DNA of 64,000 bases from DDH964 sp963806685 (GTDB lineage Bacteria > Desulfobacterota > Desulfuromonadia > Desulfuromonadales > DDH964), in NCBI GenBank assembly GCA_963806685.1, contig CAWDZB010000003.1, positions 197,734-261,733 of the forward strand, given 5' to 3'. The translations under genes and the position numbers were made by a program. Of the stretch, positions 33,562 to 42,869 are shown in pieces; the first letter of the stretch is position 1; each line of letters opens with the position of its first letter. The notes under the pieces were generated by a model. The model was not told the DNA's origin and did not search any database. It worked only from the letters and a program-made list of their open reading frames with translations.

Positions 33562-35925
33562 TCAACGGAAAACCCCATTTTGCCAGGATTGCGGAAGCCA
33601 CCCGGAGGCTCCGGCGACAAACCGCACCGACCCGTCGCGATCGGTACGCCAGAGGGGCACTCCCGACCGGCGGCAGGCGCTCAGCAGGAGCGGATCGGGA
33701 AAACCGTAGCCGTTTCCGGCGCCGACCGAGACGACCGCGCAGTCGGGATGCAAGGTGTGCAGCAACAGCCGGGGTGCCGAGTGGCGGCTGCCGTGGTGGG
33801 GAATCTTCAGCAGGTTCACCGGGCCGGGGAGCGGTTTTTCGAGGAGTTTCCCGATACCCCGCGCCTCGAGATCGCCGGTCAGCAGCACCCCGAGGTTTTC
33901 CTGCCGAACATAGAGGACCAGGGAGCGGTCGTTGACCGAGGTGGCAGCGGGATCGGGCGCATAAAGGGCCAGGGCGGCGCGGGGATCGATGTCGAGAGCA
34001 TGCCAGCCGGGGGCAAAGCGGCGTCGGGGAATCCCCCGGGCTGCGGCCAGCGCGACCAGCTCCGGCGGCAGGGCGTCGGTAGCCGGTCCGGTCCACAGCT
34101 CGCGGACCGGAAAGGCGGCGAGGACTTCCCGAAGTCCCCGGTAGTGATCGGGGTGGGGATGGGTGAGAATGACGGCGTCCAGCGAGCGAACGCCGAGGCG
34201 GCCCAGGGCCGGCGACACCAGCCGCCTGCCGACGTCGAATTGCGGGTTGCGGCTGCCGCCGCCGTCGACCAGCAGCTGTTTGCCGCCGGGGAGGGTGACC
34301 AGCAGCGACTCTCCCTGGCCGACGCTCAGGGCGGTGACGGCCAGGGCGCCAGGGGCCGGCGCCGGCCAGGCGCAGAGCAGTGCCCCGGTGAAGGCGAGAG
34401 CCGCAGCGCCAATCCGGCGCCGGGGTGAGCGGCCGAAAAGGCCGAGGGCGACCACCGCCAAGGCGAGGCCAGCCAAAACGGCCGGTGTCGGGTACCAGTC
34501 CCGCCCGGCGAGGAGCGGCCAACGGGTCAGAACTTCCGCCCCTACCAGGGCGAGGTGGGTGGCCAGGCCGCTGAAGTGCAACAGCCAGCCAGCCGGCAGG
34601 GGCGCCAGCGGGGCGAGCAAGAGCCCGGCCAGGCCCAAGGGGAGAGCGGCCCCGGCAACCAAGGGCACCGCCCAGAGGTTGGTCAACGGTGCTGCCGGGG
34701 CGAAACGATGGAAGTGCAGCAGGCTCAACGGCAGGGTAGTCAGGCTGGCAGCCAGGCTGGCCAGGAACAGGGCGGCCAGCCAGCGCCAGGGGCGGCGGCA
34801 GCCAGTGACCAGGGGGAGCCAGCGCGGAAGGAAGAACAGCAGCCCCGCCGCGCCGGCAAAGGAAAGCTGGAACCCTGGTTCGAAAAGGGCCAGCGGGTCG
34901 AGCAGCAGCAACACCATGGCAACCGCGGCGAGACAGCGCAGCGGCTGCAGTTGCCGCGACAGGGCCAGGTAGACGGCACCGCCGGCGGCGACCAGAAAGG
35001 CCCGGCTGGTCGACAGGGCAGCCCCGCTGAACAGCAGGTAAAAAAGGAGCAGCGGCAGCAGGGCCAGCGGCAAGACCCGGCGTGGCGGGGCACGCAGCAG
35101 CAGGCTCTGCCTGCGGCGGTAAAGGGCCAGGGCGGTGAGGTACAGAAAGCCGCCGATGAAGCCGAGGTGCATGCCGGAAATGGCGAAAAGGTGGGCGATT
35201 CCGCAGGCCGAGAGGCGGTCGTGAAGTTCGGCGGACATGTCCCCCTGGTCGCCGACCAGCAGGGCTCGGGCCAGGGCGGCCCGCTCTGGAGGCAATATCC
35301 GGTCGATGAGCCCTCCGGCGGCCAGCCGCCAGCGCTGCACCGTTCCGTCGAGGCCGGCATGAGCGCCGGGCAACACCGCGAGTTCGTCGCTGCCTGCCAG
35401 GTGGGTGGTCGCGAAGATGCCTTCCCGGGCCAGGTGGCGGCGGTAGTCGAACTCCCCGGGGGTGCCGAAGTCGTGCGGGGTGCGTACAATGCCGCGCAGA
35501 CGCAGGTCGCTTTCGGGGCGGACGGAACCGGGCGGAGAGTCGAGGAAGATGCGCAGCTTCCCATGCACCAGACGGCGGCGTCCATCTGCGGTTAGAGCCC
35601 GGGTGTCGATGTCGACCAGACTGCGGCCTCCCGGCCGGCTGCGCATGTTGACGACCCGACCTTCGATCCGCAGCGGCTCCTTTCCGGCCCAGGCCGCAAT
35701 GTGGCCGGCATCGCCGGGGGGCTGCAGCTGCAGCTGGTAGCGGACGATCCCCAGGCAACAGAAAAACAGCAGCAACAGCAGCGGCGAGAGGCGTTGGCGG
35801 CGCCAGGCCAGCCACAGGCCGCCGGCCGTCAGCGGCAGCAGGGGGAACCAGGGTGCGGAAAAGAGGAAGGGCGCGAGCAGCAGGCCGCCGGCATAAGCCG
35901 CCAGCAGGATCGGCAGCTCCATCAC
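33562..35925 (-). CDS. comEC: ComEC/Rec2-family DNA internalisation protein
   Basis: A 787-residue competence-type protein: N-terminal helices and OB-like DUF4131 region (residues 1-190), a central Competence domain with about eight helices (HLFAISGMHLGFIGGFLYL is its hallmark), and a C-terminal metallo-beta-lactamase-fold domain with VILTHPHPDHYRGLREV and LLKIPHHGSRHSAP. It forms the channel importing single-stranded DNA in transformable bacteria. Two start codons lie side by side at 35925 and 35922. No other com genes lie in the window. Confidence 0.88.
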   Translation of the reverse strand: MMELPILLAAYAGGLLLAPFLFSAPWFPLLPLTAGGLWLAWRRQRLSPLLLLLFFCCLGIVRYQLQLQPPGDAGHIAAWAGKEPLRIEGRVVNMRSRPGGRSLVDIDTRALTADGRRRLVHGKLRIFLDSPPGSVRPESDLRLRGIVRTPHDFGTPGEFDYRRHLAREGIFATTHLAGSDELAVLPGAHAGLDGTVQRWRLAAGGLIDRILPPERAALARALLVGDQGDMSAELHDRLSACGIAHLFAISGMHLGFIGGFLYLTALALYRRRQSLLLRAPPRRVLPLALLPLLLFYLLFSGAALSTSRAFLVAAGGAVYLALSRQLQPLRCLAAVAMVLLLLDPLALFEPGFQLSFAGAAGLLFFLPRWLPLVTGCRRPWRWLAALFLASLAASLTTLPLSLLHFHRFAPAAPLTNLWAVPLVAGAALPLGLAGLLLAPLAPLPAGWLLHFSGLATHLALVGAEVLTRWPLLAGRDWYPTPAVLAGLALAVVALGLFGRSPRRRIGAAALAFTGALLCAWPAPAPGALAVTALSVGQGESLLVTLPGGKQLLVDGGGSRNPQFDVGRRLVSPALGRLGVRSLDAVILTHPHPDHYRGLREVLAAFPVRELWTGPATDALPPELVALAAARGIPRRRFAPGWHALDIDPRAALALYAPDPAATSVNDRSLVLYVRQENLGVLLTGDLEARGIGKLLEKPLPGPVNLLKIPHHGSRHSAPRLLLHTLHPDCAVVSVGAGNGYGFPDPLLLSACRRSGVPLWRTDRDGSVRFVAGASGWLPQSWQNGVFR

Positions 35926-36156
35926 CGGTTACCGGCCGTAGCCGGCCGCCTCGGCGAGTCGGGGCTGGCTGGCGGCAGGCGCTGGTGAAGCCGGGGCGCT
36001 ACGGATGGTCGGGGCAGAGGGCAGGGCAACGGGAAGAGTCCGTAACATCGGTCGGGGGTCTCCTCGGGGCAGGGTAAAAGAAACTTAACATAGCGATCTC
36101 GCAATGCCAAGAATGCTTCTTTTCCGCGTCTTCCCCTGGCGACCGCCCACCGACGG

Positions 36157-36513
36157 TCACCAGGTGCGCGCCAATCGACCCCGGCCGGTCGCCGACCCCA
36201 AAAACAGGCAGCCCTTCCCGGCAGCCTGGGAGCTTCCACATCGTCCCTGTTCCTTTTTGACCGGCCTGGGAAATTCCGTAAGATTACCCGCCCGGCAACG
36301 GGCCGGTGAAACCTGCGCCCGGGACTTCGGCAACCTTTCTCCGGCGCGCTGGGAGTTCCGGCTCCGCCGGCTGCGCCGCGCCTCTTGCTCCTGGCCATCA
36401 GCCGCCCGGGCGGGTGCTTCCCGACTTCGTTCCGGGTCGGCTTCGGCGGGCGGTGGCAACAGCTGGCTCATCCCGGCGGCAAAAAATCCCAGCAACAACA
36501 GCATCTCGAACAT
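36157..36513 (-). CDS. possible small membrane protein, unknown
   Basis: A 118-residue reading frame starting with a hydrophobic helix (MFEMLLLLGFFAAGMSQLLPPP) and a strong ribosome site (AGGAGGTCGATC before ATG). The remainder is Arg/Gly-rich and does not look like a folded domain, so the frame may be real only at its N-terminus or broken by a shift. The surrounding 35926-36156 and 36514-36678 show no other gene. Divergent from the ABC-F gene. Confidence 0.4.
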   Translation of the reverse strand: MFEMLLLLGFFAAGMSQLLPPPAEADPERSREAPARAADGQEQEARRSRRSRNSQRAGERLPKSRAQVSPARCRAGNLTEFPRPVKKEQGRCGSSQAAGKGCLFLGSATGRGRLARTW

Positions 36514-36678
36514 GATCGACCTCCTGTCTCGTCTTGATGAAGAGAGTGTGGCGCACAGGAGTGTCAGAATGTGTCATTGGTTCCTTGCCAGCGGTCCCTT
36601 GGCTTTCCCTTGACGAGGGTGTATAAGAGAGGTCGCCAACCCGACGCGGCGCTTTGCCCCCCTTCCGGATTGCCTGCC

Positions 36679-38580
36679 ATGAACGTCATCGACCTCCAGA
36701 ACCTGCAGAAAAGCTACGGAGCCCGCACCATCCTCGACGGCGTCGATCTCGCCGTGGGGGAGGTGGAGAAGCTCGGCCTGATCGGCCGCAACGGCTGCGG
36801 CAAGTCGACCCTGCTGCGCATCCTCGCCGGGCTGGAAACGGCCGACGACGGCCAGCTGCTGCGCAAGCGTGGGCTGGAGGCGGGCTACCTGAGCCAGGAG
36901 CCGGAACTCGATCCGGCGCTGTCGATCCGCGCCACCCTCGAGACCGGACTCGGCAGCGCCCGCCGCCATCTGCAGCGGCTGGCCGCCATCGCCGAAAAAC
37001 TGGCCACGGCGGACGCCGCCGCCGCGGCGCCGCTGCTCGACGAGCAGCAGCAGCTCCAGGCCTGGCTCGACCACCACCAGGCCTGGAACCTCGACCACAA
37101 GGTCGAAAAGATCAGCGCCCGGCTCGGGCTGCAGGACCTCGAGCAGCGGGTCGGCACCCTCTCCGGGGGCAACCGCAAGCGGGTGGCGCTGGCCGGCCTG
37201 CTCCTCGCCGAACCGGAACTGCTGCTCCTCGACGAGCCGACCAACCACCTTGACGCCGAGACCGTCGCCGCCCTCGAGGAGCTGCTGCTCGCCTATTCCG
37301 GGGCAGTGGTTCTGGTGACCCACGACCGTTATTTCCTCGACCGGGTGGTGAGCCGCATCTGCGAGCTGGAGGAGGGCCAGCTGCAGGTCTTTGCCGGCGG
37401 CTACGGCGCCTACCTGGAGCAGAAGCAGGCCCAGCTCGAGGCGGCCGGGCGCCGCCAGGAGCGGCTGCTCAACCTGCTGCGCCGCGAGGAGGCCTGGCTG
37501 CACCGCGGCGCCAAGGCGCGCACCACCAAGCAGAAGGCGCGCAAGGAGCGGGTCGCCGACCTGCAGGCGCAAAAGGCCGCCCCGGCCCGCGGCGGTTTCG
37601 ACCTCGCCTTCACCGCCGACCAGGGGCTCGGCAACACGGTCCTCGACTTCGAGCAACTCGTTGTCGCCCTCGGCGGCCGCCCCCTGGTCCGCGATCTCAC
37701 CTTTATCCTGCGCCGCGGCGAGCGGGCCGGTATCCTCGGCCCCAACGGCTGCGGCAAGACCAGCCTGCTGCGCACCGCCCTTGGCGAGCTGACCCCGGCC
37801 GCCGGGCAGGTGACCCTCGGCCAGAAGACCAAAATCGGCTATCTCGACCAGGCGCGCAGCGGCCTCGACGATGCCCAGTTCGTCCACGAGGCGCTGGGGG
37901 AGGGGGACTGGGTGACCCTCCCCGGCGGGGTCAAGCGCCACAAGATCGGCTACCTGGAGGAGTTCCTGTTCAGTCCCGCCGAGCAGAAGAAGCGCATCGC
38001 CACTCTCTCCGGTGGCGAGCGGGCACGGCTGCTGCTGGCCAAGCTGATCCTCGAGGGGGCCAACCTGCTGGTCCTCGACGAGCCGACCAACGACCTCGAC
38101 ATCCCGACCCTGCAGGTCCTCGAGGCGGCGTTGGCCGACTTTCCCGGCTGCCTGCTGCTGGTCACCCACGACCGCTGGTTCCTCGACCGGGTGGCGACCG
38201 CCATCCTGCACTTCGAGGGGGAGGGGGAGGTCGTCGCCTACCCGGGCAACTACCAGGACCTGCTCAATTTCCAGGCTCTGCAGGCCGCCGAAAAGGAGGA
38301 GGCCCCCCCGAGGGCGGCGGCACCCAAGGAGCGCAGCCAAGAGCGGCCCAAGCGCGCCGGGCTCAGCTTCAAAGAGAAGCAGGAACTGCAGGAAGTGGAA
38401 GGGCGCATCGCCGCGGCCGAGGAGCGCCAGCGGGAGCTGGAGGCACAACTCGCCGACCCGGAACGCCTCGGCGACCACCAGGCGGTCACCGCGGCCGCCG
38501 CCGAGCTGGCCGGGATCGAGGCGGAACTGGAAGCGCTGCTGCAGCGCTGGGAGGAGCTGGAGGAGAAGAAACAGGGGTGA
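36679..38580 (+). CDS. ABC-F family ATPase, Uup-like
   Basis: A 633-residue soluble protein with two ATPase domains and no membrane segment, the ABC-F layout. Domain 1 has GRNGCGKSTLL, LSGGNRKRVALAGLLL and LLLDEPTNHLDAET; domain 2 has GPNGCGKTSLL, LSGGERARLLLAKLIL and LVLDEPTNDLDIP. The inter-domain arm (GAYLEQKQAQLEAAGRRQERLL) and a C-terminal coiled coil (ELQEVEGRIAAAEERQRELEA) match the Uup type, linked to ribosomes and, in E. coli, to precise excision of transposons. The ATG at 36679 is preferred over a longer upstream frame. It ends 190 bases before acnB. Confidence 0.9.
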   Translation: MNVIDLQNLQKSYGARTILDGVDLAVGEVEKLGLIGRNGCGKSTLLRILAGLETADDGQLLRKRGLEAGYLSQEPELDPALSIRATLETGLGSARRHLQRLAAIAEKLATADAAAAAPLLDEQQQLQAWLDHHQAWNLDHKVEKISARLGLQDLEQRVGTLSGGNRKRVALAGLLLAEPELLLLDEPTNHLDAETVAALEELLLAYSGAVVLVTHDRYFLDRVVSRICELEEGQLQVFAGGYGAYLEQKQAQLEAAGRRQERLLNLLRREEAWLHRGAKARTTKQKARKERVADLQAQKAAPARGGFDLAFTADQGLGNTVLDFEQLVVALGGRPLVRDLTFILRRGERAGILGPNGCGKTSLLRTALGELTPAAGQVTLGQKTKIGYLDQARSGLDDAQFVHEALGEGDWVTLPGGVKRHKIGYLEEFLFSPAEQKKRIATLSGGERARLLLAKLILEGANLLVLDEPTNDLDIPTLQVLEAALADFPGCLLLVTHDRWFLDRVATAILHFEGEGEVVAYPGNYQDLLNFQALQAAEKEEAPPRAAAPKERSQERPKRAGLSFKEKQELQEVEGRIAAAEERQRELEAQLADPERLGDHQAVTAAAAELAGIEAELEALLQRWEELEEKKQG

Positions 38581-38610
38581 AAAGGGGTTGGAAAAGTCCC
38601 GATTCGGACG

Positions 38611-38646
38611 TTGACAAGGCCGCCGTCGATCGTATACAGTATGCAG
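38611..38646 (+). promoter_or_regulatory. acnB promoter overlapped by the TCA operator
   Basis: TTGACA (38611-38616), a 16-base spacer and TATACA (38633-38638) make a good sigma-70 promoter. TCGTATACAGTATGCAG (38630-38646) matches 14 of 17 positions of the icd palindrome and covers the -10. A repressor bound here would block RNA polymerase. The leader to the ATG is about 125 bases. Confidence 0.68.
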
Positions 38647-38769
38647 TATTTCGCCGCCGGGCGGCGGCGTCAAATTGCTGATTTTCAACCCTTCCCGACA
38701 ACCAGAGCTACGCTTTGCCTGCACCGTGGAAAGCATCTTTCCCGGGGCTAACTTATGAGGAGGAGAGAG

Positions 38770-41310
38770 ATGATCGAAGCCTATCTGAAGCACCAGGAAG
38801 AGCGCAATGCCCAAGGCATTCCGGCGCTCCCCCTGAACCCGGAACAGACCGCCGAGCTTTGCAAGCTGCTGCAGAAGCCCCCGGTCGGCAAGGAAGAGTT
38901 CCTCAAGGACCTCTTCATCAACCGCGTCTCCCCCGGCGTCGACCCGGCCGCCGAGGTCAAAGCCGGCTTCCTCGCCGATATCCTCGCCGGCAAGGCCAGC
39001 TCGCCGCTGATCTCCAAAAAGGACGCCGTCAAGATCCTCGGCACCATGATCGGCGGCTACAACGTCAAGCCGCTGATCGATGCTCTCAAGGACGCCGACC
39101 TCGCTGACGAGGCCGCCTGCGCCCTCTCCGGCATGACCCTGGTCTATGAAGGTTTCGACGAGGTTGTCGCTCTGTCCAAGAGCAATGCCGCCGCAAAGAA
39201 GGTCCTGACCTCCTGGGCCAACGCCGAGTGGTTCACCCACAAGCCAGCGATGCCCGAGACCATCAAGGTCATCGTCTACAAGGTCGACGGCGAGATCAAC
39301 ACCGACGACTTCTCTCCGGCCGGTGACGCCTGGAGCCGCCCCGACATCCCGCTCCATGCCCTCGCCATGGGCAAGACCCGCTTCCCCACCGGCAACGCCG
39401 AGATCGCCAAGTTCCGCGCCGCCGGCCACCAGGTCGCCTTCGTCGGCGACGTGGTCGGCACCGGTTCTTCCCGCAAGAGCGCCTGCAACTCGGTCCTCTG
39501 GCACATCGGCAACGAAATCCCCTGCGTGCCGAACAAGAAGACCGGCGGCGTGATCATCGGCGGTGTCATCGCCCCGATCTTCTTCAACACCGCACAGGAC
39601 TCCGGCGCCCTGCCGCTGAAGATGGACGTCACCAAGTTCAACACCGGCGACGTCATCGTCATCAATACCGCCAAAGGCGAAGTGACCAGCGAAGCCGGTG
39701 AGCTCCTCACCACCTTCGACATCAAGCCCAACACCATCCCCGACGAGTTCCGCGCCGGCGGCCGCATCCCGCTGATCATCGGCCGGGCCCTGACCGACAA
39801 GGCGCGCGCCGCCCTCGGGCTGCCGGTCACCGACATCTTCACCCTGCCGGTCAACCCGGTCGCGAAACCGGGCCAGGGCTACACCCTGGCGCAGAAGATG
39901 GTCGGCAAGGCCTGCGGCGTCGACGGCATCCTCGCCGGGACCGCCTGCGAGCCGAAGATGACCACCGTCGGCTCCCAGGACACCACCGGGCCGATGACCG
40001 CCGACGAGCTCAAGGAACTGGCCTGCCTCAAGTTCCTCTCGCCGATGTTCATGCAATCCTTCTGCCACACCGCCGCCTACCCGAAACCGGCCGACGTCAA
40101 GATGCACAAGACCCTGCCGGCCTTCATCGCTGAGCGTGGCGGCGTCGCCCTGCGCCCCGGTGACGGCGTTATCCACTCCTGGCTGAACCGTCTGCTGCTG
40201 CCCGACACCGTCGGTACCGGCGGCGACTCTCACACCCGCTTCCCGATCGGCATCTCCTTCCCGGCCGGCTCCGGCCTGGTCGCCTTCGCCGGCGCCATGG
40301 GCTTCATGCCGCTCGACATGCCGGAATCGGTGCTGGTGCGCTTCAAGGGCAAGTTCAATCCCGGCATCACCCTGCGCGACGCGGTCAACGCCATCCCCTA
40401 CTGGGCGATCCAGCAGGGCCTGCTGACCGTGCCCAAGAAGAACAAGAAGAACATCTTCAACGGCCGCATCCTCGAGATGGAAGGGCTCCCCGAGCTGTCC
40501 GTCGAGCAGGCCTTCGAGCTGACCGACGCCGCTGCCGAGCGCTCCGCCGCCGCCGGCTGCATCCAGCTCTCCGAGGAGTCGGTCTGCACCTACCTGCGCT
40601 CCAACGTCGCCTTGATGCAGAAGATGATCGAAGAGGGCTACCAGGATCCCGAGACCCTGCAGAACCGCATCGACGCCGTCAACGAATGGCTGAAGGCGCC
40701 GAAACTGCTCAAGGCCGACAAGAACGCCGAGTACGCCGCGGTGATCGAGATCGATCTGGCCGAGATTACCGAACCGATCCTCGCCTGCCCCAACGACCCG
40801 GACGACGTCAAGCTCCTTTCCCAGGTCGCCGGCACCCCGATCCAGGACGTCTTCCTCGGCTCCTGCATGACCAACATCGGCCACTTCCGTGCCGCCGCCG
40901 AGATCTGGCGCGGCCAGAAGTTCAACCCGGCGGTCCGCACCTGGATCTGCCCGCCGACCCGGATGGACCAGGCCCAGCTCAAGGACGAGGCGCTCTTTTC
41001 GATCTACAGCGCCATGGGCGCCCGCATCGAGATCGCCGGCTGCTCGCTGTGCATGGGCAACCAGGCCCGCGTGCCCGACGGGGTGAACATGTTCTCCACC
41101 TCGACCCGTAACTTCGACGACCGGATCGGCAACGGCGCCCAGGTCTACCTCGGCTCCGCCGAACTCGGCGCGGTGACCAGCAATATGGGCAAGCTGCCGA
41201 CCCCCGAGGAGTACCTGGCGGTCTACAACGAGAAAATCGCGCCGAAGAAGGACACCATCTACAAATACTTGCAGTTCGACGAAATGCCAGAGTTCAAGAA
41301 GACGGCTTGA
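38770..41310 (+). CDS. acnB: aconitate hydratase B
   Basis: Bifunctional aconitase / 2-methylisocitrate dehydratase of the TCA cycle, 846 residues, the usual AcnB size. The AcnB N-terminal HEAT-like domain (MIEAYLKHQEERNAQGIPAL) precedes the swivel domain. The [4Fe-4S] Cys residues lie in FLGSCMTNIGHF and GCSLCMGNQARV. Substrate-site segments GGDSHTRFPIGISFPAGSG and AFAGAMGFMPLDMPESVLV are intact. The ATG at 38770 follows GAGGAGGAGAG and is better placed than an ATG five codons upstream. A terminator follows. The promoter carries the operator shared with icd and kor. Confidence 0.95.
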   Translation: MIEAYLKHQEERNAQGIPALPLNPEQTAELCKLLQKPPVGKEEFLKDLFINRVSPGVDPAAEVKAGFLADILAGKASSPLISKKDAVKILGTMIGGYNVKPLIDALKDADLADEAACALSGMTLVYEGFDEVVALSKSNAAAKKVLTSWANAEWFTHKPAMPETIKVIVYKVDGEINTDDFSPAGDAWSRPDIPLHALAMGKTRFPTGNAEIAKFRAAGHQVAFVGDVVGTGSSRKSACNSVLWHIGNEIPCVPNKKTGGVIIGGVIAPIFFNTAQDSGALPLKMDVTKFNTGDVIVINTAKGEVTSEAGELLTTFDIKPNTIPDEFRAGGRIPLIIGRALTDKARAALGLPVTDIFTLPVNPVAKPGQGYTLAQKMVGKACGVDGILAGTACEPKMTTVGSQDTTGPMTADELKELACLKFLSPMFMQSFCHTAAYPKPADVKMHKTLPAFIAERGGVALRPGDGVIHSWLNRLLLPDTVGTGGDSHTRFPIGISFPAGSGLVAFAGAMGFMPLDMPESVLVRFKGKFNPGITLRDAVNAIPYWAIQQGLLTVPKKNKKNIFNGRILEMEGLPELSVEQAFELTDAAAERSAAAGCIQLSEESVCTYLRSNVALMQKMIEEGYQDPETLQNRIDAVNEWLKAPKLLKADKNAEYAAVIEIDLAEITEPILACPNDPDDVKLLSQVAGTPIQDVFLGSCMTNIGHFRAAAEIWRGQKFNPAVRTWICPPTRMDQAQLKDEALFSIYSAMGARIEIAGCSLCMGNQARVPDGVNMFSTSTRNFDDRIGNGAQVYLGSAELGAVTSNMGKLPTPEEYLAVYNEKIAPKKDTIYKYLQFDEMPEFKKTA

Positions 41311-41354
41311 TGATGGAATGGCCTGAGGCCAAATGGCCGATGGCGTGAGATGAG

Positions 41355-41389
41355 AACCCCCGTTCGGGCTCGCCTGGGCGGGGGTTTTT
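41355..41389 (+). terminator. terminator after acnB
   Basis: An AACCCCCG/CGGGGGTT stem (41355-41362 and 41379-41386) with a 16-base loop is followed by TTTTTG. Base composition shifts to AT-richer immediately after it. Confidence 0.8.
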
Positions 41390-41441
41390 GTTCTCCTAGT
41401 GCTTGAAATTCGTTTCATCACTTGTAGTAAAGGTTATGAAT

Positions 41442-42869
41442 ATGGGGCAAGCAAAACGAAGAGGCTCTTTCGAGGAACGAAAACGGTCTGCAATTAAGCG
41501 GAACAAGCGGCTTCTTCTGGAAGAGATGGGAAGTAGAGACGAGCGGCTTGATAGGGTATTGCGGGTTGGGATAACGTTTTTCTTGTCTCAGATGTCAGAG
41601 AACGAATGGCTAAAACGAAGAGAACAATTACTTGAAGACTTGAACGCCCAGCAGGAATACAACGGTTTGGAAAAGGCTCGGCCTATCCGTGTTAAAAAGG
41701 ATGAAATTGGTTGGTACCTGTTTCTGTGTGAGCAAGCGCTAGATGATCCGTTGTGTATGGACATAGCCCAAGCGCAGCGGGTACTTCCATTTTTTGTTGG
41801 AATTGGTGAACGTTGGACATATGCGAAAAAGGTAAAGGGTTTGAAACAGAAGATACGGGAGGCACTTACTAAATACAAAGCGGCTCCAGATGGCGTAATT
41901 TTCGAAATTCTGGTAGCTCTTTCTTACGCTGCAAAAGGTTGGGACGTAGAGTTCCTGAAGGAGCAACCTCCGGCAAAAAGCCCTGACATGGTGGTTCGAA
42001 AGGGTGGTAATGAGTTCTTTGTCGAGTGCAAGCGACAGGAGCGGAGAGCGGCATATGCAGAGGCGGAGAGGACTGAATTCCTGCGTCTTTGGGATGCAGC
42101 AGTGGCGGTGCTAATCGCAAACAAACAGTGGATATGGCTCAAGGGGGTAATCCATGTTGAAGTGTCCACTCTACCAACTGACTTCTTGGTGAGAATTCTT
42201 CAACAGGCATTGCCCATTGAAAACGCTGAATCGCTAATTCATGACAGTTCTGATGCCACCATCTATGCTCGACCCATTGATTGTCATGCTGTCCGGCGTC
42301 ACATGGAGCAATTTATGGTAAAAGAACCCTCACCGATGCTTGGCTGCCTTCTCGGTGGTGATTGGGCACCAGAAAATTCTGCTGTAACGATCGCAACCCT
42401 CATTAAAAGGGGACAAATTGTTGGATGTGAGGCCTCCGTCCTTGGAACCTATATTGATGAAATTTCCTGGGCGTGCGGTTTTACTCGCGAAATTGACTCG
42501 GAAATTTCAATAAGCAAAAAAGCCCGCGATGTAACAAAACATTTGGCAGAAGCTATAAAACAGGTCCCGAACAATAAACCATCCATCATTCACCTTGCGG
42601 CGGAGACCCTTGAGGGAAGAGAAGTGGAAAACCGCCGAACGGCGAAAGTGATGAAGACAATTCCTTCCTTTGTTATCGATAAACCTGTTTTAGGGGTGAG
42701 ATTCCACCGGTTTCTGTCCAACTCGAGGACCGACAAACTGTATGAATTTGACGAAACTGTTGAGCAGTTTCAAATAGATGGTGTAATGCTTGATGACGTT
42801 CCATTGAATGTTGTCGTCCCAGACCATGCTGAGATGGTTCATGGTCGACATTGGGAACTATATGACTAG
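41442..42869 (+). CDS. PD-(D/E)xK-like protein with MGQAKRRG N-terminus, unknown
   Basis: A 475-residue protein, visibly AT-richer than its neighbours. It opens MGQAKRRGSFEERKRSAIK, an N-terminal motif seen in many accessory proteins. At about residues 165-205, VIFEILVALSYAAKGWDVEF, then SPDMVVRKGGNEFFVECKRQE has the spacing of a PD-(D/E)xK nuclease core: Glu, then Asp in PDM, then ExK as ECK. The rest (IHVEVSTLPTDFLVRILQQ, VLGVRFHRFLSNSRTDK) is unrecognised. The ATG at 41442 lies 8 bases after AAGG. A defence or DNA-repair nuclease is possible; function is not known. Confidence 0.68.
   Translation: MGQAKRRGSFEERKRSAIKRNKRLLLEEMGSRDERLDRVLRVGITFFLSQMSENEWLKRREQLLEDLNAQQEYNGLEKARPIRVKKDEIGWYLFLCEQALDDPLCMDIAQAQRVLPFFVGIGERWTYAKKVKGLKQKIREALTKYKAAPDGVIFEILVALSYAAKGWDVEFLKEQPPAKSPDMVVRKGGNEFFVECKRQERRAAYAEAERTEFLRLWDAAVAVLIANKQWIWLKGVIHVEVSTLPTDFLVRILQQALPIENAESLIHDSSDATIYARPIDCHAVRRHMEQFMVKEPSPMLGCLLGGDWAPENSAVTIATLIKRGQIVGCEASVLGTYIDEISWACGFTREIDSEISISKKARDVTKHLAEAIKQVPNNKPSIIHLAAETLEGREVENRRTAKVMKTIPSFVIDKPVLGVRFHRFLSNSRTDKLYEFDETVEQFQIDGVMLDDVPLNVVVPDHAEMVHGRHWELYD

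Noticed and set aside
36574..41421. A 1615-residue open frame on the minus strand
   Set aside because: It is antisense to the well-supported ABC-F and acnB genes; its composition (Gly/Val/Asp-rich without domains) is the usual shadow of GC-rich coding sequence.
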